The notes: generated from the sequence alone by a model not told the origin. A DNA stretch of 64,000 nt from Brucepastera parasyntrophica (GCF_022376835.1 NZ_CP084606.1:614501-678500), one strand, 5' to 3'. Shown: positions 1 to 8,418, counted from the first letter of the stretch. A program made the numbers and translations.

Positions 1-1131
1 CAGATACCTTTTTTCAGTATTATGTATTTGATAAGCAAAATTTACACCTAATTCAATAACCCCATTTTTATCAACAAATCCATGACTTACATCTTCGACA
101 ACTATTGCGGAATCTATTTGTGATAAATCCCGTTCCATTTCTGGATTAACCTCAAGGGCTGTATTTCTCATGCGTATTAAAGGACTGGATGAGTATAATG
201 ATGAACGTGCGTTCCCTGTTGGTTCCAAAATATCTCTTTCAGAATAATATCGGTTATTCATTTGTTCGCAAAGTCTGCCATTGCTAAACAGTTTTGCGTC
301 ACGTGCTTTTGTTCCTTCTGAATCAAAATAAACCGGGGTTGGGCAGGCCTGTCCAAATGCGCTGTTTGCGTAATCAGTAATGCTTATATTCTCATTAAGT
401 ATTACTGAATCATTTTTTTGATAAATATTCTGTGTAATGTAATTATCATATTCCATCAGATGGCCGAATATTTCATGCACAAAAACTGAAGCGGCCTGAG
501 GTGTAAGAAGTATTGTATTTACTCCTGTAGTTGGAATCGCCGCGTCGGCTATCCGGTGAAGCTTTGTAATTTCCTTTTCAATTTTCTCAATATAGAAGTT
601 TTTGTCATAACTAAATAATCCGTTTTCATCAGATTGTATTGTTATACTTAATGAGTCATAAACTGTTTTCTTTTTTATTATCCGGAAGTTAATAAGCAGT
701 CCATAAGTAAAGTAATCTACAGACTTGATTTCAGAAGAAATATAATCATATACCCATTCTTTATCTCTCGTTCTATAGTAATGTATCGTATGGGAATCAA
801 TATCTTTATACTTCTCGGAAATATACAGACTTAAATCCCCCAATAATTGTTCTTCCTGGGCAGCGAGCAATGTGTCCGGAAAAATGGTATCAGGATTTGT
901 GAAGGAAAACATAGGAAGCTGTTTTTTGACTGGGAATGGTTTGAGAAATGATAATATATCATGTGTATTATCCGCGTATGACATAGCAGAAAATGTATAT
1001 TCATTTTTCGCTAATATATATTTTGAAACGCCTGAAGCGTAGTTTTTTTCATTCTGAATATATCTCCCATCCTTGAAAAAAATATGTGAGAGTCCATGTT
1101 GTTGTAAACGAAATCCGCTAAAATTATTCAT
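1..1131 (-). CDS. TldD/PmbA-family metallopeptidase, 3' end cut by window edge
   Basis: The frame is open from an ATG at 1131 to the left edge, giving 377 residues without the C-terminus. It carries the TldD zinc motif HExxxH as HEIFGH at about residues 219-224, followed by features typical of the family: DYANSAFGQACPT, then FDSEGTKARD and PTGNARS. Members are metalloproteases that often act as TldD/TldE pairs on peptides, including modified ribosomal peptides. No partner subunit is visible here. The ATG lies inside the end of a short upstream frame, suggesting translational coupling; the RBS is weak (AGAAAG). Family assignment is secure; the substrate is unknown. Confidence 0.85.
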   Translation of the reverse strand, partial: MNNFSGFRLQQHGLSHIFFKDGRYIQNEKNYASGVSKYILAKNEYTFSAMSYADNTHDILSFLKPFPVKKQLPMFSFTNPDTIFPDTLLAAQEEQLLGDLSLYISEKYKDIDSHTIHYYRTRDKEWVYDYISSEIKSVDYFTYGLLINFRIIKKKTVYDSLSITIQSDENGLFSYDKNFYIEKIEKEITKLHRIADAAIPTTGVNTILLTPQAASVFVHEIFGHLMEYDNYITQNIYQKNDSVILNENISITDYANSAFGQACPTPVYFDSEGTKARDAKLFSNGRLCEQMNNRYYSERDILEPTGNARSSLYSSSPLIRMRNTALEVNPEMERDLSQIDSAIVVEDVSHGFVDKNGVIELGVNFAYQIHNTEKRYL

Positions 1132-1353
1132 CTTTCTGTATTATCTCAAAAATACCCTTTGAAATCAAATACTCCTTTGCTTCTTCCATTTTCTCAGTCA
1201 TGTGCAGTTCCAATAATGTATAAAGAACGAAATACCTGAATCTGAAAGACAGCTGGTTCAAGTATGTTTTTTCTTATCTGAAGATATTAAAAATGGATAT
1301 TCATATAGTCCAGTATAGCAGGTTCTTTGACTTTTAACAATTAATAATCTTTT
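1124..1353 (-). pseudogene. Small frame-disrupted gene overlapping the TldD-like start
   Basis: A short frame ends at 1124, eight bases inside the TldD-like gene. Its intact 3' part would start at an ATG at 1201 and encode 25 residues (MTEKMEEAKEYLISKGIFEI...). Adding one base to the T6 tract at 1267-1272 joins it to an upstream frame that is open from 1353, giving about 75 residues rich in aromatic and charged residues. No start codon with an RBS is visible upstream. I do not recognise the product. It could be a small partner or peptide substrate of the TldD-like protein, but that is only suggested by position. Confidence 0.35.
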
Positions 1354-1370
1354 TTACTTACGGCTTGAAT

Positions 1371-1814
1371 TTATTTTTTATATTCGCCTTCTTCAATTAT
1401 TTCTTCAACAATCTTTTCCAGCAACTGCCGGAAGCTTTGAATATAAAGCTGAATATATGTTTCTCTGTAAACCTGCTCATACTCATCAAAATATGTATTA
1501 CCAATTCTGGAGTTCTGCTGAATTGTTGCTTTTGTGTATTGATGTGTATTTACAAAGGTTTCAACCCAAAAAGAGAAAGCATTACAAAGAAGATTTAATG
1601 TTGAAAGATTTGTAGATCTTAGATATTCATCAGAAAACAAAAAAGAAACAGCTTTGTAAGAAGCGTCATCCTTTTTTTGCACTTCTTGTAAAAGTGCCTG
1701 TCTGTACAGAACAAAATCCTTGTTTTCAGAAGTCCAGCACTTAGGACCGATAGCTTTGAGTTTTGAAAGAATAAGTGCAAATGTTTTACGGTCAAAGTTA
1801 TTCATTTTTTCCAT
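1371..1814 (-). CDS. Hypothetical protein (147 aa)
   Basis: A soluble, probably all-helical protein with no signal peptide and no family I recognise. The C-terminus is strongly acidic (EKIVEEIIEEGE). The start could be ATG 1814 or the internal ATG at 1805; neither has a strong RBS, and the first overlaps the end of the transposase remnant upstream. It sits between that remnant and the small gene preceding the TldD-like peptidase, all on the same strand and all AT-rich. Protein-like composition argues that it is real, but function is unknown. Confidence 0.5.
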   Translation of the reverse strand: MEKMNNFDRKTFALILSKLKAIGPKCWTSENKDFVLYRQALLQEVQKKDDASYKAVSFLFSDEYLRSTNLSTLNLLCNAFSFWVETFVNTHQYTKATIQQNSRIGNTYFDEYEQVYRETYIQLYIQSFRQLLEKIVEEIIEEGEYKK

Positions 1815-2150
1815 CGAAGATGCATCCTCAGACTTTTTTGCAGTGCAAGCATTGATTCTTGCTCACACAGTATGTCCCATGGAAATATTATCCTAATCAT
1901 TCCCATTCTGCCAATAGGACGACTGTTCAAAAATACAATAAAGATAATATTCAGGATTCAACATAGTCAGTTTGGCATTTTGAATAAAAGAAAACCACAG
2001 ATAGAAACTTCCTGGTCCATCTTTTTTTCTTAGTAAAGCCAGTTCTTTCGAGGATGAATGGTTATATTGTTTTTTATTCCAATAAACGAGAAACAAACCC
2101 ATGTCACAAAAAAATCGACGAAGGCGTAACATTAACCGGGTATGTTGCAT
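1802..2150 (-). pseudogene. Remnant of an IS66-type transposase C-terminus
   Basis: The frame 1893-2150 encodes 85 residues. Its last part (FIQNAKLTMLNPEYYLYCIFE) resembles the C-terminal helix of IS66 transposases, usually of the form SLIETAKANGLNPYxYLxYLFE. Shifting frame near 1910 continues into IIFPWDI, matching the LLPWN signature that ends IS66 transposases. The upstream transposase domains, TnpB and terminal inverted repeats are absent, so this is a decayed scrap. The match is by eye and moderate; a chance resemblance cannot be excluded. Confidence 0.4.
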
Positions 2151-2231
2151 TTTGTTGGCTATAAATACCTTGGCCTTTCTTTATTAAATTATACATAATC
2201 ATCATTAAATATAAAAGTAACCTTCCACTAA

Positions 2232-2585
2232 TTATATATCACCTTTTTTTTCAATATATGTTTTCAAGGAAGTAATAAAACTATAAAGAAACTCTAACTC
2301 CAAAGGCTCCATTTGTTCAACATTACTAATTATTTTTTTTTGAAGAGAAGTTCGCTTCTCACTATCGGCAGGAAAACGCTTGCAAGCCCCTTTCCCGTCC
2401 ATAATCCATTCACTTGAATATCCATAGAGTTTCTCAATAAGCATGGCGGTTGTGTTTGATACCCCAGATTCATTTCTGAGTAGTTTCGATATATAACTGC
2501 CAGTTACATTCAGACTTTGGGCAAAATCTTTCTGGCTTAATCCAGTTTCCTGAATAATCGTTCTTATTCTGTCTGATAAAGCCAT
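2232..2585 (-). CDS. XRE-family helix-turn-helix regulator
   Basis: A Cro/C1-type HTH fills residues 1-60 (MALSDRIRTIIQETGLSQKDF, then SGSYISKLLRNESG-like recognition helix region), followed by the segment SSEWIMDGKGAC common in phage-type repressors and a helical tail. I place the start at ATG 2585, which is preceded by a good GGAAGG RBS; a longer frame up to 2612 lacks one. It is transcribed divergently from the small-gene cluster starting at 2746, across a 160-base gap holding that cluster's promoter. It probably controls the cluster and itself (inference). Confidence 0.8.
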   Translation of the reverse strand: MALSDRIRTIIQETGLSQKDFAQSLNVTGSYISKLLRNESGVSNTTAMLIEKLYGYSSEWIMDGKGACKRFPADSEKRTSLQKKIISNVEQMEPLELEFLYSFITSLKTYIEKKGDI

Positions 2586-2681
2586 TTTTCCTTCCTGAAA
2601 CCAAGAAATCAAATTTCTAAATTTATTTTAACTATTAACAACTAAGAATACAATAAAAAATGTAGATGGTCAACTTTTATC

Positions 2682-2710
2682 TTGACACAAGAAGAATCCG
2701 ATTATAAAAT
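2682..2710 (+). promoter_or_regulatory. Sigma-70-type promoter for the small-gene cluster
   Basis: TTGACA at 2682-2687 is followed after 17 bases by TAAAAT (2705-2710); an overlapping TATAAA sits at a 15-base spacing. It lies between the divergent XRE regulator and the 56-residue gene at 2746, so it is the likely control point for the XRE protein. Confidence 0.6.
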
Positions 2711-2745
2711 GTAGTATATCACTTTCTTAAAAGGAGTTATTCAAT

Positions 2746-2916
2746 ATGAAAAACAAAAACCTTAAAAAGGAAATAATAAAAATAGTTATTATTTCTTCTG
2801 AAGATGAAATCATATTAATTTCGACATTTATTGCCGGTATGCAGGCACAGAAGAAAGTTGATGAAAGAAAACATAATTTTCCGTGTGACGAATCTGATCA
2901 GGAAGGAACGTGTTGA
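2746..2916 (+). CDS. Small hypothetical protein (56 aa)
   Basis: An ATG with an AAAGGAG RBS nine bases upstream opens a 56-codon gene ending at TGA 2916. The product starts lysine-rich (MKNKNLKKEIIKIVIISS), has a central hydrophobic stretch (IILISTFIAGMQ) and ends in an acidic tail with two cysteines. It follows a good promoter and is divergent from an XRE regulator, an arrangement common for small accessory or toxin-antitoxin genes, though no toxin family is recognisable. Real by RBS and promoter; function unknown. Confidence 0.6.
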   Translation: MKNKNLKKEIIKIVIISSEDEIILISTFIAGMQAQKKVDERKHNFPCDESDQEGTC

Positions 2917-2953
2917 AAAATGACGTATAAAATCAATATGAAGGAGGCATTAA

Positions 2954-3202
2954 ATGCCAGACAAATGTAAGTATTGCGGTTCATCATCGTATGGAACATG
3001 TACTAAGAGTCCTCATAAGAAACATGAACATATCGGTGATGAAAGACATTGCGTGTTCTGCGGTTCTAGTTCTTATGGGTCGTGTGTAAAAAGTCCTCAT
3101 GGGAACCATCAACATGGGCACGGTAACAATAAATGTATTTATTGCGGCTCAAAGTCATCAGGCTCCTGTATCAAGAGTCCGCATGGGAAACACGAAAAAT
3201 AA
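2954..3202 (+). CDS. Small protein with three tandem Cys/His motifs
   Basis: The 82 residues consist almost wholly of three tandem copies of one unit: CxxCGSxSxGxCxKSPHxxH, starting near residues 5, 33 and 60, linked by short His/Gly-rich spacers (HGHGNN). Each unit offers three cysteines and at least two histidines, which suggests three small metal-binding (probably zinc) knuckles. The RBS GAAGGAGG is strong and well spaced. It is the second gene of the cluster starting at 2746. Single-unit motifs of this type occur in mobile regions, but I know of no defined function. Confidence 0.8.
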   Translation: MPDKCKYCGSSSYGTCTKSPHKKHEHIGDERHCVFCGSSSYGSCVKSPHGNHQHGHGNNKCIYCGSKSSGSCIKSPHGKHEK

Positions 3203-3293
3203 AACGGGCAAATTGTGTGGTTACTAAAATTAGTTGCTTCTCTATTATAACGTCTTCACGCTTATACCCGATTTTCATTAAGGAGGAACCTCT

Positions 3294-3533
3294 ATGTCCG
3301 ATTCTGAGTTTAAACAGGTTGTAATAACTTTACTGGAAGCCGAAGGGTTAAAATCCTATATTGACCAGGCTAAATTCCTTAGCATATCTCCTCAAAAATA
3401 CAAAGAGTTTTTTATTGATGATCTTCAAAAGAAACTTTCCCCGACACTGACTAAACGTTCTATCGAAGGTCTTGTAGAGAGTTACAGAAAAAAGATACCG
3501 AACAAATTATCGCAGATACACGAAAAGAAATAA
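3294..3533 (+). CDS. Hypothetical protein (79 aa)
   Basis: A small, soluble, helical protein (MSDSEFKQVVITLLEAEGLK...) with an AAGGAGG RBS. Its stop codon shares one base with the next start (TAATG at 3531-3535), so it is translationally coupled to the GIY-YIG protein downstream and the two products may act together. No family is recognised. Confidence 0.65.
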   Translation: MSDSEFKQVVITLLEAEGLKSYIDQAKFLSISPQKYKEFFIDDLQKKLSPTLTKRSIEGLVESYRKKIPNKLSQIHEKK

Positions 3534-4123
3534 TGAATATGTTTCTTGATTCATTAAAACTACTATTTGCAGATGACTACTTTAAGGCCACCGGACTCAA
3601 TCAGCTCACAGAACAAAACTGGAGAAATGGTACAACCAAACCTCAACAAAGCAAACTAAATGATATCATCAAAAAAATTGACGGATATTACGCAGAAAAA
3701 AGTAAAACCTCGATTCAAAATGTAATTCAAACTATTTATAATCTTGAAAGAATATATCCAGAAAAAGCTGAGAAGACAGTCTGGAGAATTGATAAACAGA
3801 AAGATGGTTCAGAGTTGAAAAAAATCAAAGAGAATCTATCTGGAAAAATTGGTATTTATCTTTTGTACGATTCATCCTGCCGACTGGTTTATGTAGGTAA
3901 AACGGAGAAACAGGATTTATATATCGAGATTACTCAAAGGTTGAGAACTAAAGAGGTAAAACTTGTATTAGGAAACCAGAAAAGGCAATCTATTGTACTT
4001 GGAGAAATTGTGAACTATATGACCTGTTATGAGGTATCCGATAAAAATCTCATTGGCCAACTCGAAGCTATTCTTATTGGTTCCGATCCGAACACATTCT
4101 CTAATATAAAAAATGAGAAATGA
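3533..4123 (+). CDS. GIY-YIG nuclease-fold protein
   Basis: The C-terminal half carries a GIY-YIG domain: GIY at residues 107-109 (KIGIYLLYD), VYVGKT at 119-124, a candidate catalytic Glu at 178 (GQLEAILIG) and Asn at 191. The domain is compact and ends the protein. The first 100 residues are helical and unrecognised, perhaps a DNA- or partner-binding part. Such domains occur in homing endonucleases, restriction enzymes and repair nucleases. The gene is coupled by a one-base overlap to the 79-residue gene upstream. Nuclease activity is inferred from the motif only. Confidence 0.75.
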   Translation: MNMFLDSLKLLFADDYFKATGLNQLTEQNWRNGTTKPQQSKLNDIIKKIDGYYAEKSKTSIQNVIQTIYNLERIYPEKAEKTVWRIDKQKDGSELKKIKENLSGKIGIYLLYDSSCRLVYVGKTEKQDLYIEITQRLRTKEVKLVLGNQKRQSIVLGEIVNYMTCYEVSDKNLIGQLEAILIGSDPNTFSNIKNEK

Positions 4124-4216
4124 TGCAATAGAAAACTATTCAGATTTCATAAAAAGTCTGTCTTATGAAAAAGAGTTGTTCATATAAAGAGTATAATAAA
4201 CTTATTGGAGGAAAAA

Positions 4217-5191
4217 ATGAAAAAGCTACCCTTATGGTTTATAAAAATACATATATTACTTATACTAATTTGCATATTCAGTTCAGGTTGTATAACAACA
4301 CAACCGCAAAAGCAAATACAAAATGAAGAAACTATACCGACACACGCCCCGGAACCACCGCCTGAACCACTCACACTTGAAATGGTAAAAAGTAGTACAA
4401 TAATCTTCAGGGGCAGTCCGCGAATAAATATTTTTTATGATACTGAATTCGAAGAAATAGAATTCCCTGTCACCATAGATGATTTTTATTTTAACAGGTC
4501 TCTAATCTTTTTTAACTATTCTTCGAATACCAATGACATTCATGATGAGATTATTGAATACATATATAAAGATTTTGAATATACATTTTATGAAAAAAAA
4601 GCGAATTCTAAAGAAGCTTCACGTCAAGTTTTTACTTTGGTTTTTCTAAAAACAATAAAATCGCCCAATGAGATTACACATTCAGAGGAAATAAAGATAG
4701 AATTTATTTATGAAGAAAGCTTACATATCAGTAATGCCCAATCGCCTAATTGCATTACTGATTTTCTGCAAAATGTAAATACTATACCGCCATATGAAAA
4801 AGAGAAAGAAAAAAAGAGAAAATTTGAAGAGATGTCTGAAAAAGACAGGTTCATGGAGTCTTTTGTACAATTCAGTCCAGGTATTTTTGACGGGAAAATA
4901 ACAGTTTATGAATTATTTTTTGCGGATGAATTGAAAACCTTAGAAGAAGGTTATTGTAAGTATGAAGATATTATAATAAATAACCATAAATTTATTATTA
5001 CTTTTATTGTTGAAAGCAAAGAAATGGGTACAGTAATCATCAAGTATAATTTTCTCCGAATGGACTATAATGTTGTTTTTCTGGAAACCGTATCACTATT
5101 CAGTAATAAAGAGCCTAAAGCAAATGGTATACTAACAAAATTTGCCGATAAAGTTTATGCGGTCCAGATCATTAATGCTTTTCGAAAATAA
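4217..5191 (+). CDS. Lipoprotein of unknown function
   Basis: The product begins MKKLPLW, continues through a hydrophobic segment and reaches a lipobox (IFSSGC), so it should be a lipid-anchored secreted protein. A Pro/Gln-rich linker follows (THAPEPPPEP), then a globular, charge-rich domain without recognisable family. I use ATG 4217 because GGAGG sits five bases upstream; an in-frame TTG at 4205 overlaps that RBS. Codon use is as AT-rich as its neighbours. Confidence 0.75.
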   Translation: MKKLPLWFIKIHILLILICIFSSGCITTQPQKQIQNEETIPTHAPEPPPEPLTLEMVKSSTIIFRGSPRINIFYDTEFEEIEFPVTIDDFYFNRSLIFFNYSSNTNDIHDEIIEYIYKDFEYTFYEKKANSKEASRQVFTLVFLKTIKSPNEITHSEEIKIEFIYEESLHISNAQSPNCITDFLQNVNTIPPYEKEKEKKRKFEEMSEKDRFMESFVQFSPGIFDGKITVYELFFADELKTLEEGYCKYEDIIINNHKFIITFIVESKEMGTVIIKYNFLRMDYNVVFLETVSLFSNKEPKANGILTKFADKVYAVQIINAFRK

Positions 5192-5242
5192 TGAAGATAA
5201 TAATCTATTATATTTTGAAAAAAGATATAAGGAAAACTGTAA

Positions 5243-6018
5243 ATGCTTGAAACACATCCTTTTTCGAAAGATTTACGGGAAGCTGTTATAGTTCACATTC
5301 CTCATTCGGGAAACACTTTTCCCTTTGGCAAGGAAAGCTATGATAAGGATTTACTTGAAAATGAAATCAACTTATCAACCGACTGGCATACAGATAAAAT
5401 CTTTGCCTCTGAATTGACAACTCTTTGTTCCGGAATATCAAGACTGTGTATGGATGTTGAACGCTTTTACCCTGTTGATGAAATGGATTCATATGGCAGG
5501 GGAATTATCTATACAAAAAAACAGTAGATGGCAAAATATGTAGAACAGTTACCGATGAAGAGAAAAAAAGCGTATACCAACTATACACTTCATATCATAC
5601 TAAGTTCACAGAACTTGTTCAGCAAAAACTTAATAAGGCAGGATTCTGTATAATTTTTGACTGTCACTCTTTTAATAATACTCCCTTACCCTTTGAACTG
5701 GAAAACATGAAAAAGAAAGATATTTCCTTGCGTGAAAGACCTGATATTTGTATTGGTATCGATACCTTTCATACACCCGATTACCTTCTTGACAGTGTTC
5801 GGAATTCCTATGAAGATGCGGGATTTTCAGTAGAAATAAACTATCCCTATTCAGGCTCTATAATTCCTATGAAATTTTATCGAAAGAATAGGGATGTTAG
5901 TTCAATAATGTTTGAAATCAATAAAGGGCTTTATCTTCATGAGGGTTTTTCAGGTAATGAAGAAAAGATTAAGAGACTGAATAAGGTGTTTAAAAGTATT
6001 ATCTATAATATTACATAA
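5243..6018 (+). pseudogene. N-formylglutamate amidohydrolase family protein, single-base frameshift
   Basis: Two frames together make one protein of the N-formylglutamate amidohydrolase family, which hydrolyses N-formylglutamate in histidine degradation and related deformylations. The first (5243-5527) has the signature VHIPHSGNTFP and LSTDWHTDKIF; the second has FDCHSFNNTPLPFE and the C-terminal part ending at 6018. The break is at the A7 run 5515-5521: one additional A joins the frames into ...IIYTKKTVDGK.... The run is also a canonical A_AAA_AAA slip site in phase, so -1 frameshifting would give the same product. Because similar breaks recur in this window, an assembly error is more likely. 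Confidence 0.8.
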
Positions 6019-6061
6019 ATCAGTTTCATCAACAGTCTTTTTTTTAACAAAAACAAATGGG

Positions 6062-6101
6062 AAATATTGGAATCTAATATATGCTATTAGTTCCAATATT
6101 T
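6062..6101 (+). terminator. Stem-loop downstream of the amidohydrolase gene
   Basis: Arms 6062-6079 and 6085-6101 (AAATATTGGAA..., with one bulged T) form a long AT-rich hairpin ending in a short T-rich stretch. It lies between the amidohydrolase stop and the Nudix gene, so it may terminate one transcript or act as an operator for the next. Confidence 0.4.
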
Positions 6102-6184
6102 TAGTTGTATACATTTATAAAAACTGGGTTTATAATATGTTAGGTATAATAACTATCTACCTCTGTTTATGGAACAAATAAGAA

Positions 6185-6571
6185 ATGAAAATTATATCAG
6201 CGGCTATATTTATTAAAGACTGTTTTGTGTTGATTGCACAACGAGGGAAGAATGAAAACCTATCAGGGTATTGGGAATTTCCTGGTGGAAAACAAGAAGG
6301 AAATGAAGATATATTTGAATGCACAAAAAGGGAAATATTTGAAGAATTTATTGTAAAATGCAAGGCAAAGAAAATATTCTGTGAAAGTATTTATGATTAC
6401 GAACCAGGATTAATAAAGTTGATTGCGGTACTTACTGATTTATTGGATGAAAGGATTATTTTAAAAGTTCATGAAGATTTTAGGTGGGTTAAAATAGATG
6501 AATTGTTAAATTATAATTTAGCTCCAGCTGATATCCCAATAGCAAAAAAAAATATCGAGGTTTACAAATAA
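6185..6571 (+). CDS. Nudix hydrolase, MutT-like
   Basis: A 128-residue single-domain protein with a Nudix box, GGKQEGNEDIFECTKREIFEEF, which coordinates divalent metal for hydrolysis of nucleoside diphosphate-X substrates. The glycine normally found near the end of the box is isoleucine. The N-terminal segment (VLIAQRGKNENLSGYWEFPGGK) is typical of MutT / CTP-pyrophosphohydrolase relatives. It stops two bases before the SRA-HNH gene, so the two are co-translated. That context suggests it acts on modified nucleotides related to the downstream nuclease's target (inference). Confidence 0.85.
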   Translation: MKIISAAIFIKDCFVLIAQRGKNENLSGYWEFPGGKQEGNEDIFECTKREIFEEFIVKCKAKKIFCESIYDYEPGLIKLIAVLTDLLDERIILKVHEDFRWVKIDELLNYNLAPADIPIAKKNIEVYK

Positions 6572-6572
6572 A

Positions 6573-7391
6573 ATGATTGATTTGATCCCAGGAACAATTA
6601 TAAGTAACAATAAGTTGGTTTCTATTTTTCATTGTAGCCCACAAGGTGGAATGAGGAAATCAAAAAAAACAAACTCATTAGTTATTGTTTCTAGCCATAT
6701 AAATTCAATATATAATGATAGATGGGTAGGTGATATTCTTTATTACACAGGAATGGGAACTGTAGGTGATCAAAATTTTGATTTCATGCAAAATAAGACT
6801 TTATTTAATTCTGATTCAAATGGAATAACTGTTTATTTGTTTGAAGTATTTATAGAAAAAGAATATATTTTTATAGGTAAAGTTGTATTGGCAAAACCTC
6901 CTTTCCTTGAAAAACAACCAGATAGAGATAATAGAGTTCATACAGTATGTATTTTTCCAGTTAAACTTAATGATAACAAAAGTCCCTTATTGGAAGAAAG
7001 TATTTTTGAAAAAAATCTTCGTAATAGAGAAAAGCAAATAAAGAAATTAGATGATAATACGCTTTTCGGAATAGCAAAGCGTGGAAATCTGACTCCTGGA
7101 ATTCGACACATAGAAACTAAACAATATGAAAGAGATATTGCTGTAGCTGAATATGCAAAGCGTATAGCTAAAGGGATTTGTCAATTATGTGGAGAAAAAG
7201 CTCCCTTTAATAAAAAGGATGGGGAACCTTATCTTGAAACCCATCATATTGATTGGTTGTCAGAAGGTGGTAGTGATACGATCAATAATACAACAGCACT
7301 ATGTCCAAATTGCCATGCGAAAATGCATATTGTAAATGATATTACCGATAAACAATATCTAAAGAATAAACTTAAGGAAATTTTAATATAA
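6573..7391 (+). CDS. SRA-like / HNH endonuclease, probable modification-dependent restriction enzyme
   Basis: The C-terminus has a complete zinc-bound HNH nuclease: CxxC at 203/206, HH at 224-225, Asn 239, CxxC at 244/247 and His 252. Residues 25-135 (GGMRKSKKTNSLVIVSSH, YNDRWVGDILYYTGMG, DQNF, VYLFEVF, IFPVKL) match the SRA-like domain of ScoMcrA-type type IV restriction enzymes, which reads modified bases or phosphorothioates. The expected role is cleavage of modified foreign DNA. The gene starts one base after the Nudix stop with no RBS of its own, implying coupling. Family assignment is by recognisable signatures; specificity is unknown. Confidence 0.8.
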   Translation: MIDLIPGTIISNNKLVSIFHCSPQGGMRKSKKTNSLVIVSSHINSIYNDRWVGDILYYTGMGTVGDQNFDFMQNKTLFNSDSNGITVYLFEVFIEKEYIFIGKVVLAKPPFLEKQPDRDNRVHTVCIFPVKLNDNKSPLLEESIFEKNLRNREKQIKKLDDNTLFGIAKRGNLTPGIRHIETKQYERDIAVAEYAKRIAKGICQLCGEKAPFNKKDGEPYLETHHIDWLSEGGSDTINNTTALCPNCHAKMHIVNDITDKQYLKNKLKEILI

Positions 7392-7464
7392 TATGAATAC
7401 AAGATGTAGGACTCACCTAGGATATCAGACGAAATATTATATATAATTAGGAGAAGTTGAGCTG

Positions 7465-8157
7465 ATGATTAATAAAAATGTAAAAGATTACCTGTATTTA
7501 AATAAAAGGCTGATAGACAATATTTATTCACAGGTAAAACAAAATAATCGATTAGAATATAATATAGGCTTTTTTCTAAAAGTATTTTCTGTATCTATAA
7601 AAAAAGAAACAATACAAGCGGATTATCATAAAAAAATAATAAAAATATATAGTTACTTAGAAAAAAAAGGATGTTTGAAGGAATATGGCTGTCATTTTGA
7701 TCATAATGATTATTATTGTTTAGAAAAACAATGTTTTATAAAGGTGACATTTGAAAAAGCAAAAATAAAAACTAAACATAACTTGTCTGAACTATGTTTA
7801 TATATATCAGAAAATCGTAGTTTTTCTAAATATGGGTCAAAATCTCCGTTAGTATTGCTGCCAGATAATATAAATGAAAATATATCTTGGATGAATGGAA
7901 GTTCTGGGTATAGCATTTTCAAAGTTGTTATGGAAAATTATTTTGAATGCAATGAAGAATATATAAAACAAATTTCTAAAAACTCAAAAATAAATTTTGC
8001 CCAAGAACCTATTTCATTTTTTAAGAATATAGGATGTACATTATCAGATAATGTAGTTTATGAAATCTTTTATAAAAAAAGAAACATACTGAAAGATGAT
8101 ATTCATAATATAGTATATACATTTGGGTATCCGCTTTATATCGCAACAACAACATAG
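7465..8157 (+). CDS. Hypothetical protein (230 aa) in the Nudix/HNH cluster
   Basis: A soluble protein with an AGGAGAAG RBS, 73 bases behind the SRA-HNH gene on the same strand and equally AT-rich. Its start (KDYLYLNKRLIDNIYSQVKQ) resembles the opening of DUF6414-type proteins, but the remainder does not allow a firm call. It has no signal peptide, membrane segment or catalytic motif that I can see. Its position suggests a third component of a defence cluster, or an unrelated cargo gene. Confidence 0.6.
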   Translation: MINKNVKDYLYLNKRLIDNIYSQVKQNNRLEYNIGFFLKVFSVSIKKETIQADYHKKIIKIYSYLEKKGCLKEYGCHFDHNDYYCLEKQCFIKVTFEKAKIKTKHNLSELCLYISENRSFSKYGSKSPLVLLPDNINENISWMNGSSGYSIFKVVMENYFECNEEYIKQISKNSKINFAQEPISFFKNIGCTLSDNVVYEIFYKKRNILKDDIHNIVYTFGYPLYIATTT

Positions 8158-8238
8158 TGATATGTTATGTTACTACACTTAACAAACAGTATACGATGAT
8201 TCACATTAGGCTGCGTGGGTTTCACACTGACTAGTCAT

Positions 8239-8418
8239 CTATGTTTCCGGCACCTCAAAAGACTCCCAATATAAATCGGTCAAATGAAAAACAGCTGCCC
8301 CTAATTCATCAGGTTTAAATTTTCGTGAAAAAACATCAGTAGCATATATTTTATATATAAAAGCTTCAAATTCTGAATTAACATCTATTTTAAATGCCAC
8401 CTTCCTGACAAAAAGTCT
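8239..8418 (-). pseudogene. Possible gene remnant in the 8158-8798 gap
   Basis: The 640 bases between 8157 and 8799 hold no intact gene. On the minus strand a 59-codon frame without a start reads like protein (KVAFKIDVNSEFEAFIYKIY..., ending HLTDLYWESFEVPET), so it may be the C-terminal stub of a lost gene. A long frame without a start also runs through 8340-8613 on the plus strand, but its composition looks random. I recognise no family. Confidence 0.3.
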
